Source: Gloeophyllum trabeum ATCC 11539 (lineage: Eukaryota; Basidiomycota; Agaricomycetes; Gloeophyllales; Gloeophyllaceae). Taken from it: DNA of 64,000 nt. Both the position numbers and the translations under genes were made by a program. Below are positions 12,001 through 22,685 of this stretch, in pieces. Position 1 is the first letter of the stretch, and each line of letters begins with the position of its first letter. Under the pieces are notes generated by a model. It worked only from the letters and a program-made list of their open reading frames with translations, was not told where the DNA came from and did no database searches. The stretch spans positions 1,276,200 to 1,340,199 of the forward strand of contig NW_006920416.1 of the NCBI RefSeq assembly GCF_000344685.1, given 5' to 3'.

Positions 12001-12872
12001 CTCATAGGCACTTGACATAGACTTAGTACAGAAATGAAGCACTGTTTAGAGATAACAAGCACATACAAAGGTATTTGCTCTTGATTGCCGCGAGCGAGAA
12101 GGCCAACCTGAAGATTAATTTGGTTAGTTGCAGTTGCATGATGGCTGCTCTCAGGCTTACACATTTGATCATGGCAGCTAGGACACGAACTTGATATGCT
12201 CCTCTGGAAAACCCTGCATAATACAATTAACTTATTCAAAGCCAATCTAAAAATGTGTCTTACTCACCAAAGAGAAAGATACGGTTGCCTGGCATGTAAT
12301 TCTCTGTCAGCCATCTATATGCAGCAAGGATCATGGTCTCAAAATTCCTAGGAACAAGTGAGAAAAGTCTGTTGTGCACATGGCATCAAGATTGGTAAAC
12401 ACCTTGCTACTGCAAGGTCAATGGCACTGTCCACTGCTTGCTGAACCAGGCGCCATGGCAGCATACGTGATGCATTGGCATAGGTGCCAACCCCACTGTT
12501 ATAGTATGTCCTTTGGTCATCACTTTTCATAATCCGCCCATATAGGTCAACCACATTGGAATACTGTGTTAATATATGCATTGTTAACACAATAACTTAC
12601 ACCATATCCAATAAGGTTGCACCTTTATTCCAAACTTATTTCCCGTGCCATCCAGGGCAACAACTAGTTTCCTCTCATATGCACCCTTCGGAATCTTCTC
12701 CCCGCCTTTTCCTTCATCTGGTTGGCATTGCAAGCAGGGACGGTCACTATTCGCTAGCCTATACAATGTCAGTAAATGACGGGAGTGACTGACAAACCAC
12801 AGACTTTGCTGCCGGTGTCTGAGCTTTAGCTTGAGGATGAGAAGAAGACTGAGCTCTTTTCATGGGTGCCAT
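6061..12872 (-). CDS. DUF2235 (Tle1-like alpha/beta hydrolase) protein with long helical-repeat tail
   Basis: Read from ATG at 12872, a short basic Ser/Gln-rich leader leads into a DUF2235 domain, the fold of bacterial Tle1 phospholipase effectors and of fungal proteins of unknown role. Visible motifs are KLVVALDGTGNKFG (near 12670), SNVVDLYGRIMKSDDQ (near 12550), the nucleophile elbow GFSRGAYQVR (about 12215-12180), a VSVHFMGLWDTVSSVG block split by an intron (near 11870/11800), RHALALDERRVKF (near 11725), and a HSDM...GGG motif (near 11530/11455). Ser, Asp and His of a lipase-like triad are therefore all present. After about 10800 the protein becomes Leu/Ala-rich helices resembling ARM/HEAT repeats, ending in an acidic tail with stop at 6061-6063. 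There are dozens of exons of about 60-300 nt. Reading across 10285-10252 needs a 33-nt intron; otherwise the gene would split there. Substrate and location are unknown. Confidence 0.6.
6335..8300 (-). repeat. Three tandem intragenic modules (~740 bp) in the DUF2235 gene tail
   Basis: Three consecutive modules share the same exon order: a helical exon ending in (A)LxxLLSxG, then an exon of form (E/D)DxFNxAxxLLxQIxxHLIxL with a conserved W-x-KL end, then an exon rich in TL and RALxTL-like words. The second exon lies near 8020-8150, 7270-7400 and 6540-6665. The shared ATTGA anchor in it sits at 8129, 7381 and 6646, giving spacings of 748 and 735 bp. Intron positions are kept between modules, so duplication occurred at the DNA level. 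Protein copies have diverged strongly. Confidence 0.7.
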
Positions 12873-12929
12873 ATGAGTTGCTCGAGTTTGGGCCTTTGGC
12901 TTATGCTGCTAGGATTCCATGGTTATATA

Positions 12930-14150
12930 GGAGTATACCGGCGCCAAATTGACAATGGAAGAAAGGGTCAGATAACGGACTCATCCCTGCTTGGATGAGT
13001 TATACTAGGGTATCTAGCCGCTCACCTGCAATGACAGAGCTATCCGGAGTTGATGTATCCTTCTTCGGCGATATCGATTGTACGCAGAGGACACGAGGTC
13101 GGATGTCAGCATGCGCCGCAGAGAATAGCGAGGTTGTCATCTCGGCCTACTTCCGCTGCCTCGCAAATATGCAGAGCCGGACTTAGGAGATAACCTGAAG
13201 GTTCCGTGCGCGCCATTGACACTCACAGCCGCCCCACTCCTGTCGATCGTTCATAGATTGCACCTACTCGAGCAGGCCCCATGCACAGATGGTTTGAATG
13301 GCAAGCGGAGCTATCCCGGAACAGCTGAGCATACTCAAACGAACATCGCCAAGGACTTGCGAAACTCGTTCGTATGGGATGCGCTGAGAATGCCCACACA
13401 TGCCCTGACCTTGACGAATAATCTGATTCGCCTGTTTTCAAGGAAGCCCGCACATGTTCACCGACAGTCAGCGTGGCGGAATGAGTTTGTCACCCACGTA
13501 TGCCAGACTTCCTTTCGCCGAATCATACAGGGAGCCGAGGTATGCATGCGTTCCATTCAGGGTCGGCGTGGTTCACAGGCAGCTGAGGCGCCAATGCTCT
13601 TATCTATCGCGCAACTAGACTTGTATAGGGAGAACTCGTGTGATGCTTACCGGTACCTACGACTCATCCCCATGAACCTGAGCGCTAGACGTAGCCTCGT
13701 GGTCGCCGCATGTACATTCCATAGTATTGTTGGTTCCTTCGCGCAGCTTCCATTCCAATGCCAGAAGGACGAAGATCTTGGCCTGGGAGTCATTGGAATG
13801 GGAGCGAGCGATAATGGTTATCGATGCGATCGGCGTGAGTGCAAAGGAGGATAGTAGTAAACGTGGGGATACCTCCAGCGCAGCCCAGCCTCATGATTGA
13901 AAATACGTCGCGGAACAATTGGCGATGGCATGTCCACATACAACGCCTATGACGATAGATGTAGCGTGCTGATATGATACATTGGCCCAGTCCGTGACAG
14001 CGAAGAGTTTTGTCGGTCAGGTCCGCCCATCAGCGAGATACTCTACAACCCTATATGAACAGAGTAAGTCCGCCATTCGTGAACATGGAGATCCGACTGG
14101 TTCTGACATACTAAATCGAAGCAAAAGAATCTTGGACTTCGGCAGAGCTT
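12930..14150. other. Intergenic stretch, no gene recognised
   Basis: An open frame of 212 codons lies on the plus strand (13216-13854), but its product has no motif I recognise, its composition is unbiased, and it would be intronless among intron-dense neighbours, so I do not call it a gene. A TATA-like run (CTATATAACC on the minus strand, about 12930-12921) lies roughly 50 bp upstream of the DUF2235 gene start and could be its core promoter. Confidence 0.3.
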
Positions 14151-14159
14151 TTTCCTATC

Positions 14160-14850
14160 GCCTCACTTTACTCCGAAGAATTAATACGAATAGCGTCGCC
14201 CCAGACACGAGGGCGCTGAAGATAGATGAAACATCCATGACCCTGCTGATTCTCTCAAGCTCTCCTTTTGCTCCCGGCAGAGGTGCCGCTACAACACCCG
14301 TTTTCCAGCCTCCTTCGACTAGCCCGCTCATCACCTTGACATCTAGACATGACATACAAGGCTCCGCCATTCAGCGCATACGTTCCTTCGATACGTACCC
14401 GTCTGGATGGGAAGATGAGTCTCGGGACCTGGACATCCGAATGAATGGAAGTGATGCTCACCGACGCCAGGCGTCGTCTCGTGTAACTTTGTTCGCTTCA
14501 TTCCGGATCGAGATGGCCAGCTTTGTAGATTTTCCGAATGTAAGCACCAGGACTTCTAAGGGTGGCGAACGACCCGGCGAGCCAATGCACAAAATCACGT
14601 CTCCCCGTACGGTCACCGGCATTGCCCTGGATACGGAGGCCGTAACACAGTCGCACAATACGCGGAACTCGCGGAGCAAGTCCATCGATACGCATTCCTG
14701 CTCGGCGGCGTTAATAAGTACGTCTGACTTTCGAAATTCACCAGTGTCACTCATACCGCGACAAGGGCAGTTTCGTGCCGACCACGCGACGTCTCGGAAG
14801 AGGACGCGCTTTTTGTTAACTGCCAGGCTATGGACGAGACCCAGTGATAA
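14160..14850 (-). pseudogene. MET8-like siroheme synthase pseudogene
   Basis: A decayed copy of the intact MET8-type gene at 22686-23627. On the minus strand the order of matching blocks is the same: a stretch matching the NAD-binding N-terminus (near 14840-14780), the IARLCNDLRI region surviving as RIVRLCYGLRIQ (near 14660), the VLV-x-T-GKS region read as VLVLTFGKS (near 14550), the LVDGGWEKG region surviving as LVEGGWKTGV (near 14320), and the hydrophobic C-terminal segment (near 14200-14160). A short deletion (about 13 nt by eye, near 14690) and other frame changes destroy the frame, and much of the N-terminal half is absent. A long plus-strand open frame lies over it and is a shadow. It sits about 8 kb from the intact gene in the same orientation. 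Confidence 0.8.
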
Positions 14851-15003
14851 GCATGGTTAGATCCAGGGCCGTGATGTTCAGAGATAGGTACTACAGGCGG
14901 ATACGTCGAACGCTGTCATCGTTGCGAACAGCAAGAGCGCAATAATCGCGGGATCCTGACCGGCTCGCGCGACCAGATCGAGGGTGCGATAGCTGTTTGG
15001 CGT

Positions 15004-15446
15004 TCAATTGTTCTTCCTTGTCGAAGTATGTATCTCACTGAGAGAGCGAGGTGAGTTGATGCGTCCGCCATGCAATCGGGAGGCGGCAACAGAGATGCGC
15101 AGGATCGGTGGTGCGGAACGGGCTGGGGTGCGCCGACAGACGGGACAATCCAACCCGTCGTGCCAGGCTCCGCACTCCTTGTGAAGACGAGAGAAGAGCC
15201 ACTTCGCGGTGCTGTCGGCACAGAAGTTATGCCCGAATCCGCAACTGGATGGTTTATTGAACAGGGACAGGCCCTAAGAAGGATGCCAGTATGAGCACAT
15301 AGACCAATCGATGTTGCCCATACGTTCGGCGCATACAGTGGCACTCACATAACGTCAATATTATAGCATCTGCACGGATATTCGCGATCATCCTGGCAGC
15401 ATTCAAGAAATAGCAGACACACAAGGCAACGTGGATTCGAAGACAT
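15004..15446 (-). CDS. Small RING-finger protein (possible relic)
   Basis: Two exons can be read: 15446-15349 from an ATG, and 15244-15004 to a TGA, joined by GTGAGT...CCAG with the frame kept. The product is about 112 residues. Exon 1 holds CLVC and a Cys-rich segment. Exon 2 begins with CGFGHNFCADS, then KWLFSRLHKECGAWHDGLDCPVCR, the pattern of a RING zinc finger (usual role: E3 ubiquitin ligase or protein binding). The Cys expected two residues after FCAD is Ser, and an extra residue lies within the CGH core, so one zinc ligand appears lost. It may be a degenerate copy of a family member elsewhere. The 104-nt intron is longer than most here. The 5' end is uncertain. Confidence 0.5.
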
Positions 15447-15449
15447 TTG

Positions 15450-16191
15450 AGCGACAGGACACCAGATAGTCTTGCTTGGTGGCCGGCCGCGTGTTCGTCG
15501 TCAAAGCGTTTCGCCGCTGCATTTTCTCTCTGAGTCACTGCCCCAGGAACTGTCATGGAGTTCAAAAATATTCTGCGCTTCAACTCCCACCCTTTCTTGC
15601 CAAGCACGCTCTCCCACTTGCTTGCATGTCCCGTGTTTAGAGAATAATATCCTCCGCATCTTCTATGGCATTGGATACCTGTCCGCTCACCGCAGCCTGC
15701 ACAGCGTTAATGCGCTCACCCTAACATCTTTTCAGTGCCAATTCTACGAAAACGTACGATCTGGGCGCCGTCCTTCTCGTATGAGCGTCTTGCACTGATA
15801 TCGGCGGTAGCATAACTTGAATCTGAGACGAGTCGTCAGGCACATCTTTGGGCAGAATTCAGACGAGTCCAAACGCAGCAGTCGCGTGTTATGCCTGTCA
15901 TTCGTCTATAGTAAGGGCCCATCGCGCTCTGAGGGCCATGGATCCGTAGACCGTTGAACAAGGTCAAATATCAATAGCAATATTGGCGACACGGAGAGTG
16001 TGCTCGGGGTTGGCCGGTCCGGAGGAGGAGATCTCGATCGATCGCGTACTATGCGCTCATCGATCGAGCACACAACTTTCCACAAGTGCGCGCCTCCGCC
16101 AGCACCGTGGACTCATCTCCGCCTGGCTTCGAGCACATCTGGATGGCTGGCTGACCTACAGACCTAGCTCTAGCCACACCAGCAGCCTGCC
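15450..16191. other. Intergenic, probable promoter region of the permease gene
   Basis: No gene recognised; open frames on both strands lack motifs. The right end is the expected promoter and 5' leader of the permease starting at 16192. I see no clear TATA box. Confidence 0.3.
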
Positions 16192-18821
16192 ATGTCTAAA
16201 CTCGCCTCACCAGATCCTGGCTCGTTCCCAGTCTTCTCTGCGTCTGTCGAAACCAGCGTCTCTTCGTGGTCGTCTATCCTTGTGCTCGTGCTCTTCATCC
16301 TAACCAGTACGTCGACTAATGCTTATTCTTTGTCTGCCTGACACGGTCCCAGACGTTCTCGTCATTGTCCCGCTCCACGTCCCCCTCCCGCACACGTCCC
16401 TCAAGCTGCCATTGAACCTGCACACTGCGCCCCTGCTCACGCTCTTCATCCTGCTCGCTGCGGGGGCTATTGATGGCGTGACAATACGCGAGGGTATACT
16501 GGGCACGGGCGGGGTCAAGCCGATAGACGTGATGGCGCTGTTCATATCTCTGGTGCGTCTCCTGTGGAGGACAGTGACGAAGAGTTGAGGGAAGACGCGT
16601 CCAGGCGTACCTGTCGATATCCCTGGATACTACAGGACTCTTCCGCTACCTTGCCTTCCGCGTTGCCAGAGGACCCTCGCGGAACCCGACCGGCCGCTCG
16701 GGTCTCCGGTTGTACATCTACCTTTATCTGTTCTGGCTCGTCATTGCCGGGATCGTCGGGAATGACCCCGTGATCCTCTCGGGAACCGCCTTTCTTGCGT
16801 ACTTTACTCGTGTAGCGGGGTACGTCCGGATCTCCCTCGCTCATCCCCCTTCTTTCGTCGTGCTCAGCCTATTTTGCCCCAGCATAACTCCGCCCACTGC
16901 ATGGATATACGCGCAGTTCGTCGCAGCCAATATGGGTATATACACTAGTCTCTACGTCGCCTCCTCTCCTGCCCTAACCACGCAGTCACCCAGCCTCGCT
17001 CCCCCTCCCGCCCTCCAACCCGACCAACCTCGTCCTCACCTCGACCTTTGCGCTCCCCTTCCTCACCTACACCGCGCACGTCATCCTCCCCTTCCTCCTC
17101 TCCGCCTTCCTCGTCGGCATTGTCCTGGTGATACAATTCCGCTGGTGGGCGCCGAGACACCTAAACACAAACAGAGAGGACGAAGACCACCTGTCCGTAC
17201 GTCCCCCACTCCACCCCCTGCGCTCTAACCACCCATCCGCGCTTATCTAGGACGCCCACCCGCACCCGCTCATCCCCGCACACATCGCCCTCTCCGCCTC
17301 CTCCCCGGACGCCCCCGCGCTCCTCCTCGCCCCCCTCTCCGCGCTCGTCGGCTCCGTGCTCCTGCTCTCAGCGCTCGTGCTTTTAGTGGCAACGAGCTCC
17401 GTCCCGAGTCTGAGCGGGAGGGTGCGGGTGTGGGAGGTGACCGCGCCCGCGGCGGGGGCGATGGTGCTGTCGGATGCGTGGGTGGACTGGCGGAAGGGGC
17501 GCGGCGGGGGAACGCGGGAGGGGATGGGGGCCAGCGGAGATCCGCGGGCGCAGGAGAGAGGGGATGTAGAAGGGGACGACGTGGAGATGCGCGCGTTCAC
17601 CCCACCTCGGGATACCGGGATGGACGCGGCGAACCCTAACCCGAAACCAGACCCCTCCGCCCCGCAGCCAATCACGTTCCGGCTGCGAGTTCCCAGCCAG
17701 TCTGTCCGAGCGGTCGAGCACCGCGTCGCGGCGGCGTTCGAGGTTTGCAAAAGCAAAGGGGAAGTGATGGCGAAGAGAGTCAGGACGCGCTTCCCGACGG
17801 TGTGCGCCGTCGCGAGCCGCATGCCGTGGGCGCTCGTCCCGTTCGCGTTCGAGATGTTCGTAAGTTTGTCTGGTCCTCCTCGGGTCCCGGTTTGGTTTGT
17901 CTGCGTTTATGAACTGGGTTGCATGCGCATATATCGACCTCTTTATCCATGTTTCCTCTCGCTCGGTTTTTGTCTCTGTTCCTGCTCATCCGGTTCTTTT
18001 TGGTTCTTTTGCTGTCGTCGATCTTCCCCTCTCCCCTCATGCCGAGCGCTGCTGCTAACTCCAACGCATACACAGATCCTGACGCACACGCTCTCAACGC
18101 ACGCGTGGGTGCCGCTCTTCGCGCGCTGGTGGGCCGCGTGGGTGCGCGTCGCGGGCGTGCTCGGCGCGGTGGGCGGGATGGGCTTCGTCGGCTGCCTGGC
18201 GTGTAACGTGAGTCTCTCTCTGCACCGAACCGTCGCTCGCGCACCCGTCGTCGTTGCCCGAAGAACGGGCGCTCACGCGCCTCCGCAGGTCTGCGGGACG
18301 AACATCGGCGCGACCATCCTCCTCTCCCAGGTGCTCCAAGCATCCTTCTCCGTCCCCCGCTATCCCATGTCGGAGGCGGAGAAGCAGGGCGCGATATACG
18401 CGCTCGCGGTGGGGAGCAATTATGGCGCGTTCACGCAGTGCTTCTGCGCGAGCCTGGCGGGGCTGCTGTGGGCGGGGATATTGAGGGGGAAAGGTAAGCG
18501 TACATCTTCTCACTTTGAGCGTCGTGTTCGTCCGAGGCGGGTTTGGTTTGCACTGGGGTTCATGTCTGGTCTTGCACAATGGGACTTTGTGGATCGTGGC
18601 TGTGGGAGTGGGTGGTGATGGTGAACGATGGACGCTAGACGCTATGGGGCGCTTCTCTCGTTTTGTATGCGAACGCGGCGCTGACAAGGTGTTGACTGGC
18701 AGGCATCGTCGTCCGCCAGCGCGAGTTCGCAAAGATCAATTTCCCGCTGGTGTGTGCTGCGATGTTGGGGGCGTGTGCGGTGCTCGTTGCGGAGATGTAT
18801 GTGTTGTATCCTGATAGGTAG
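16192..18821 (+). CDS. ArsB/NhaD-type ion permease (fungal anion transporter)
   Basis: Nine exons fit with phase kept throughout: 16192-16306, 16353-16552, 16605-16819, 16883-16935, 16994-17196, 17251-17859, 18076-18207, 18289-18493 and 18703-18821, giving 616 residues. The protein is a multispanning membrane transporter of the ion-transporter superfamily that includes ArsB arsenite pumps and NhaD antiporters. Marks are an AGAIDGVTIREGILG loop after the second hydrophobic span, GNDPVILSGTAFLAY, the SNPTNLVLTSTF hairpin, and later CNVCGTNIGATILLSQ, the two pseudo-symmetric signature hairpins of this superfamily. A hydrophilic loop of roughly 100 residues (about 17430-17760), rich in Arg, Gly, Asp and Pro, separates the two halves. 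The natural substrate cannot be read from sequence. The gene is markedly more GC-rich than its neighbours, especially 17000-18500. Confidence 0.85.
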
Positions 18822-18994
18822 AGCGGCATGGGAGTGGGTGGGATGTAACGTATAATAATTTCTTGGTTTCTTGGTATGATATGGAAGGGAGACGTAGTTC
18901 AGATACAGATCGTACAGATGAATTCGCTCATATACATAGACGAACATCCTAGGTGCACTGTCCTCGGGCTAGCTCCCGCAGCCACTAAGCCCCA

Positions 18995-20515
18995 CTATCC
19001 CGTAGTCTCGGTCATTGTCGGTTGTTCCACAGCTGCGTTGCTCCCCTCCACAAGGTCCGCGAGGACGTCGAGCCGGTCGAGGACGTCGAGCCGGTCGGCG
19101 ACTTCGCTCATCGTAGGCCTCTCCGCAGGCTTGCGCCGCCAGCAGGTTAGCAGCAGCTCCCGGAGCGCATCGGCTATACGAGGCGGCGTATGGAACGGCA
19201 CACGCTCGGGAAGCTACGATTCATTCCACGCGACGTCCAAGGGTTCTTCCCAAATATCTGGACCATACCGACTGAACTCATGGAGCACTATCTGCCCGTC
19301 CGGCTTGTACCGAATGCATCGCTAAGAAGTGCGATCAGTCCCTGTTACTGCGGTACCAGGAGCATACGTACCTCATCGAGGGGGCCATAAACCACTGGAG
19401 GATGCAAGCCATGCAAATGTTTCAAGGCAGATGCCAATTTCCTTACCTATATGGATAGCTTAACGAGCTATGTCAGGAACTGACACACGTCGGCGTTACG
19501 TACTTGCGTAAGCGCCGTTGCAGCCCGCGTCTTCGCGGGGTAAGAGTCTACAAGCGGGAAGACCGCAAGTCGGGTCGAAGGGGCCCAGTCGCACGCCAGG
19601 CCATAAGAATGGCAGATGTTCTCGTGAGGAGGTATGATGCGGTCAATACGGCGAGGTGGGTAGGCACCTCGCTTGCTCTCCAGACGCTGAGGGGGATTAG
19701 CGATCTACATCCAACTGGCTTCGTCTGCCCCACTCACAAATTTAATCACTTCCAGTCGGATTTCGCGGCCCAAACAGACATCCAGATCATCTATGAAGTC
19801 GCCACTCCTTTGTCCTCTCCAGGAAATCATTGCCCCAAGGCACATGAAAGGGTTTCGGATATCCGGGGGCTTGGTATATATAGTCTCCCACATATCAGAA
19901 AGCTATGATAATGTCATGTCAGCATCGGGCTATCGCAGCGAACATCGTGACGCATGATTACCGCCTCTAAGAGCAGAACCTCTTCGTGCGTTTGTTCCAC
20001 ATATCGTTTTGCCTCAGATCCGAGACGCGTGGCCTGCTTACCATTAATTAAGTAATATATGGCAAATGAATTAGAAGACTCGCCGTCTCTATAACTCCGA
20101 AGATCAGACTACGCTCAGAGATTGACATTTCCAACAGGCGTTTATCGGCTCCTTTAGACCGCATTGAGACACTCAGTAGCTGTATAAGCTGAAGGACCTG
20201 ATCAACGCCCTGCTCTCCAGGTTCTTGGGGGGCATTGATGAATATATCATGGGATACATCGGTAAATCTGCCCATGAGGCCCACAAACGCATCGCGTAAA
20301 ATGAGGCAATTAATCAATTCACCGAATGGGTCTTGCTTTGTTGGATCATATATAGTGAAGCCAAAGCTGAATCGTGCTAATCAGACCTAACAGGTGCTCT
20401 CGTGTCTGACAGGAATCCTCACCTAGGGATCGTAAAAAATGCACCAGTAAGAGTACTGTCAGAAAGATGCAGGCCTTCATCTTTGGCTAATTTCGATATA
20501 TTGGCAATGAGATCC
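18995..20515 (-). pseudogene. Degenerate TKL-type kinase-like sequence downstream of the NACHT gene
   Basis: Several in-order minus-strand pieces resemble the divergent tyrosine-kinase-like domains common in Agaricomycetes: HENICHSYGLACDWAPSTRL (near 19620), LAVFPLVDSYPAKT (near 19560), KLASALKHLHGLHPPVVYG (near 19440-19390), a KPDGQIVLHEFSRYGPDIW piece (near 19310-19250), and a C-terminal LRELLLTCWRRKPAERPTM piece (near 19170-19110) ending at 18995. The catalytic-loop HRD and the DFG motif are absent, and a TAG interrupts the frame at about 19215. The 5' part (20515-19900) contains exons of unknown similarity that follow on from the NACHT gene. It could be the tail of that gene, a separate pseudogene, or a pseudokinase whose last intron I misplace. 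Confidence 0.5.
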
Positions 20516-20563
20516 TAAAACAACTTATCTTGGCTGCGTTCCTGCATTATCAATGGCTGCTAC

Positions 20564-22509
20564 CCACCTTGTACAGTCTCATGTGACAGTCTCCGAGGCG
20601 CAGAAATTGTGCTTCCTCTTCCCCCTCATACTTACTGAATGTGAGTGCGGTCAGCCCCTGGCCACTTGTTTCTGCGAAGCTCGCCTTCACTACCCATTTT
20701 TCTCCGTGACCACGTAGGAAGTTGTGGCGAATCAGAGTATGTGGATTATCGCAGATGATGCCTGCATAGGTCATCCACGCATCATACCGCATAGGAAATT
20801 GAATCTTCCATGTATAATCATACGCCTCATTTATCGCCTGCACGAGTCGGGGGCCAAAGATACCTTCAAATGCTTTATGCTGACACGCAAGATTATCGGT
20901 TCGCTCTTCATCCAGAATAAGAAGAAATACCCACCTTTGACCATCGGCTAATAACGGCGACCCCCTCGTGGGGCATCGCACTTCCGTAGCACAAGCATGA
21001 CATGATCACCCAATGAAAGAAATCAACGCGGAGGAACTTCTCCAAGCTTTTGATCAGATCCTTTGTGGATTCAGGAGATGAAACTCTTTCGATATGTGTT
21101 GCTAGATGAAGAAGGGCGTGCAGAAAACCCGACTCGTGATCCTCGTGGAAATAGGTCGGGGCGCCGTAAGCAATGGCCTCCCATGTCTGGACATCGCCAG
21201 CTAACAGCATCTGAGGGTCACGACCCGTCTGATGTAGCACAGTGTGTAGAACAGCTAGACAGCCTTTAGCTACAGCCGCATTGCCTCCATCCGACTTGAC
21301 ACTGAATCGATGGTCATGGCATGAATATGTTAGAAAGCGGGAGAAGGAAGGGTGGAAGATCTTCACTGGCTCTCCACGATGCTCTGGGTACTTGGGGACC
21401 GCCCGAAGGCTGCAGATGATAGTTTCCACCTCACAGGTAGTAGCTTGGGTTAAATGAGCAATCTCTTGGATCGTTCGACCAGAGTAGGATGATATGACCA
21501 ATACAAGCACGGGACTGAAACATTCCTGAAGGCGCCGGCGAGGAAGGAAGTCGTAAGCTTGGGAAAGTAGCGCCAAGTACATAGTATGCAAGGCCTTCTC
21601 CGGTTCATCAATATCCTTGTCCTTGATATCCAAGTGCTGTAAGAGAATGATGTCTGCTTCAAGGTCCGGGGAATCGGCAAGGAACATGCATGCAGTGGAT
21701 GCCCAGATGAAGAGCCCACCAGCATTACGTAAAAGGCGGGCGTGAACGTCCTTCTCTGGCCAGCATTCTCCCTTCCCGTGTTTGCGTGCTAGCAGGGACA
21801 GCTGAAGCGCCATGTAGCGCGCTATGTCGAGCTTATTTTCCTCTCCGTGCTGCTCAAGCCGGAAACTACGTGTGAGATGCTTGGCGAGGGTCTCATCTAC
21901 ATCTTTGGTCGGTCTGCTGGTTATGAATATCCGAACACGTGAGCCCAGGGCTTCGATCGCACTGCAAAAGATTGCCATAAAGTCTTTGGCTTCTGAACAT
22001 TCGTCCAGAGCGTCGATCACAACAACGAACGGTTGGAGAGGCGGTGATGCGCGGAGAAGTGGGCCGCACAGAAGATCCTTGAATTGACGGTCTGGCAGAG
22101 CCGAAATCGGGTGCTCGAGAGGGATTGCCAGCTGCTCTGCATATGAAGGATAGTTGTGAGCCAGATGATACGCAATCGTGAGAAATACGTCATTGAGTCC
22201 TCGACGCCTCCCGGACGGGTCGTCGCGAGAGAAGAAGAAGGTCGCGCCAAGAAGACCTTCGCCATGTAGCCATTGGCTAACACTGTGAGATATCGTGGTC
22301 TTTCCCAAGCCGGCGATGCCACAGAGGTAACCGATGGGCATTGATTCGGCACTATCAGGTGTGCGGGACGCCCAAGTCTGCACTTCAGCAAGAATGTTCT
22401 CTCGAGTACCAGCTTGGCATCCTCGGGTGTACGACCATTCAGCGCCGCGAATGATGGGGAAGGGAAAGAGGCTGCCTCGAAAGAACCAGGCATACAATGC
22501 CGATAAACT
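20564..22509 (-). CDS. NACHT-domain NTPase (fungal NLR-like protein), N-terminus not found
   Basis: A long exon (about 22509-20950) encodes a NACHT module: a pre-NACHT EWSYTRGCQAGTRENIL segment, P-loop GIAGLGKTT (near 22310), FFFSRDDPSGRRR, Walker B region VVVIDALDEC (near 22025), and ITSRPTKDVDE (near 21910). It continues through the winged-helix-like region to near 20950. An intron leads to a second exon (about 20903-20580) containing a GQGLTALTFSKYEGEEEAQFL segment. Fungal NACHT proteins are STAND NTPases, many linked to non-self recognition and cell death. No in-frame ATG precedes the NACHT start: the exon begins at an acceptor (TCATAG, before 22509), and only about 180 bp separate it from the MET8 stop, so the usual N-terminal effector domain seems missing. 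No WD40, ankyrin or TPR repeats follow. 5'-truncated pseudogene is an alternative. Confidence 0.65.
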
Positions 22510-22685
22510 CTATGATGAATGAGTATATGCATTATAATACATTTGCGTCAGAGGATTCCACAGAGCGCTTCGTATAAAGTCATTACTTCTATATTCTTAT
22601 TGATATCGAGTGCGTCCTTCACTACATAGAACAATTTGATGTTCACTTACTCATTCATCCAATTCAACATCTCTCTCACAGCATA

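Noticed and set aside
13216..13854. Open frame of 212 codons on the plus strand
   Set aside because: No domain, signal or splice context; composition looks random. Kept only as a note in the intergenic entry.
13982..14860. Open frame of 292 codons on the plus strand
   Set aside because: It lies exactly opposite the MET8 pseudogene and has no recognisable motif; it is an antisense shadow.
17247..18732. Minus-strand frames of about 190-212 codons within the permease gene
   Set aside because: Arg/Pro/Ala-rich antisense frames in GC-rich coding sequence; the plus strand has a complete nine-exon transporter.
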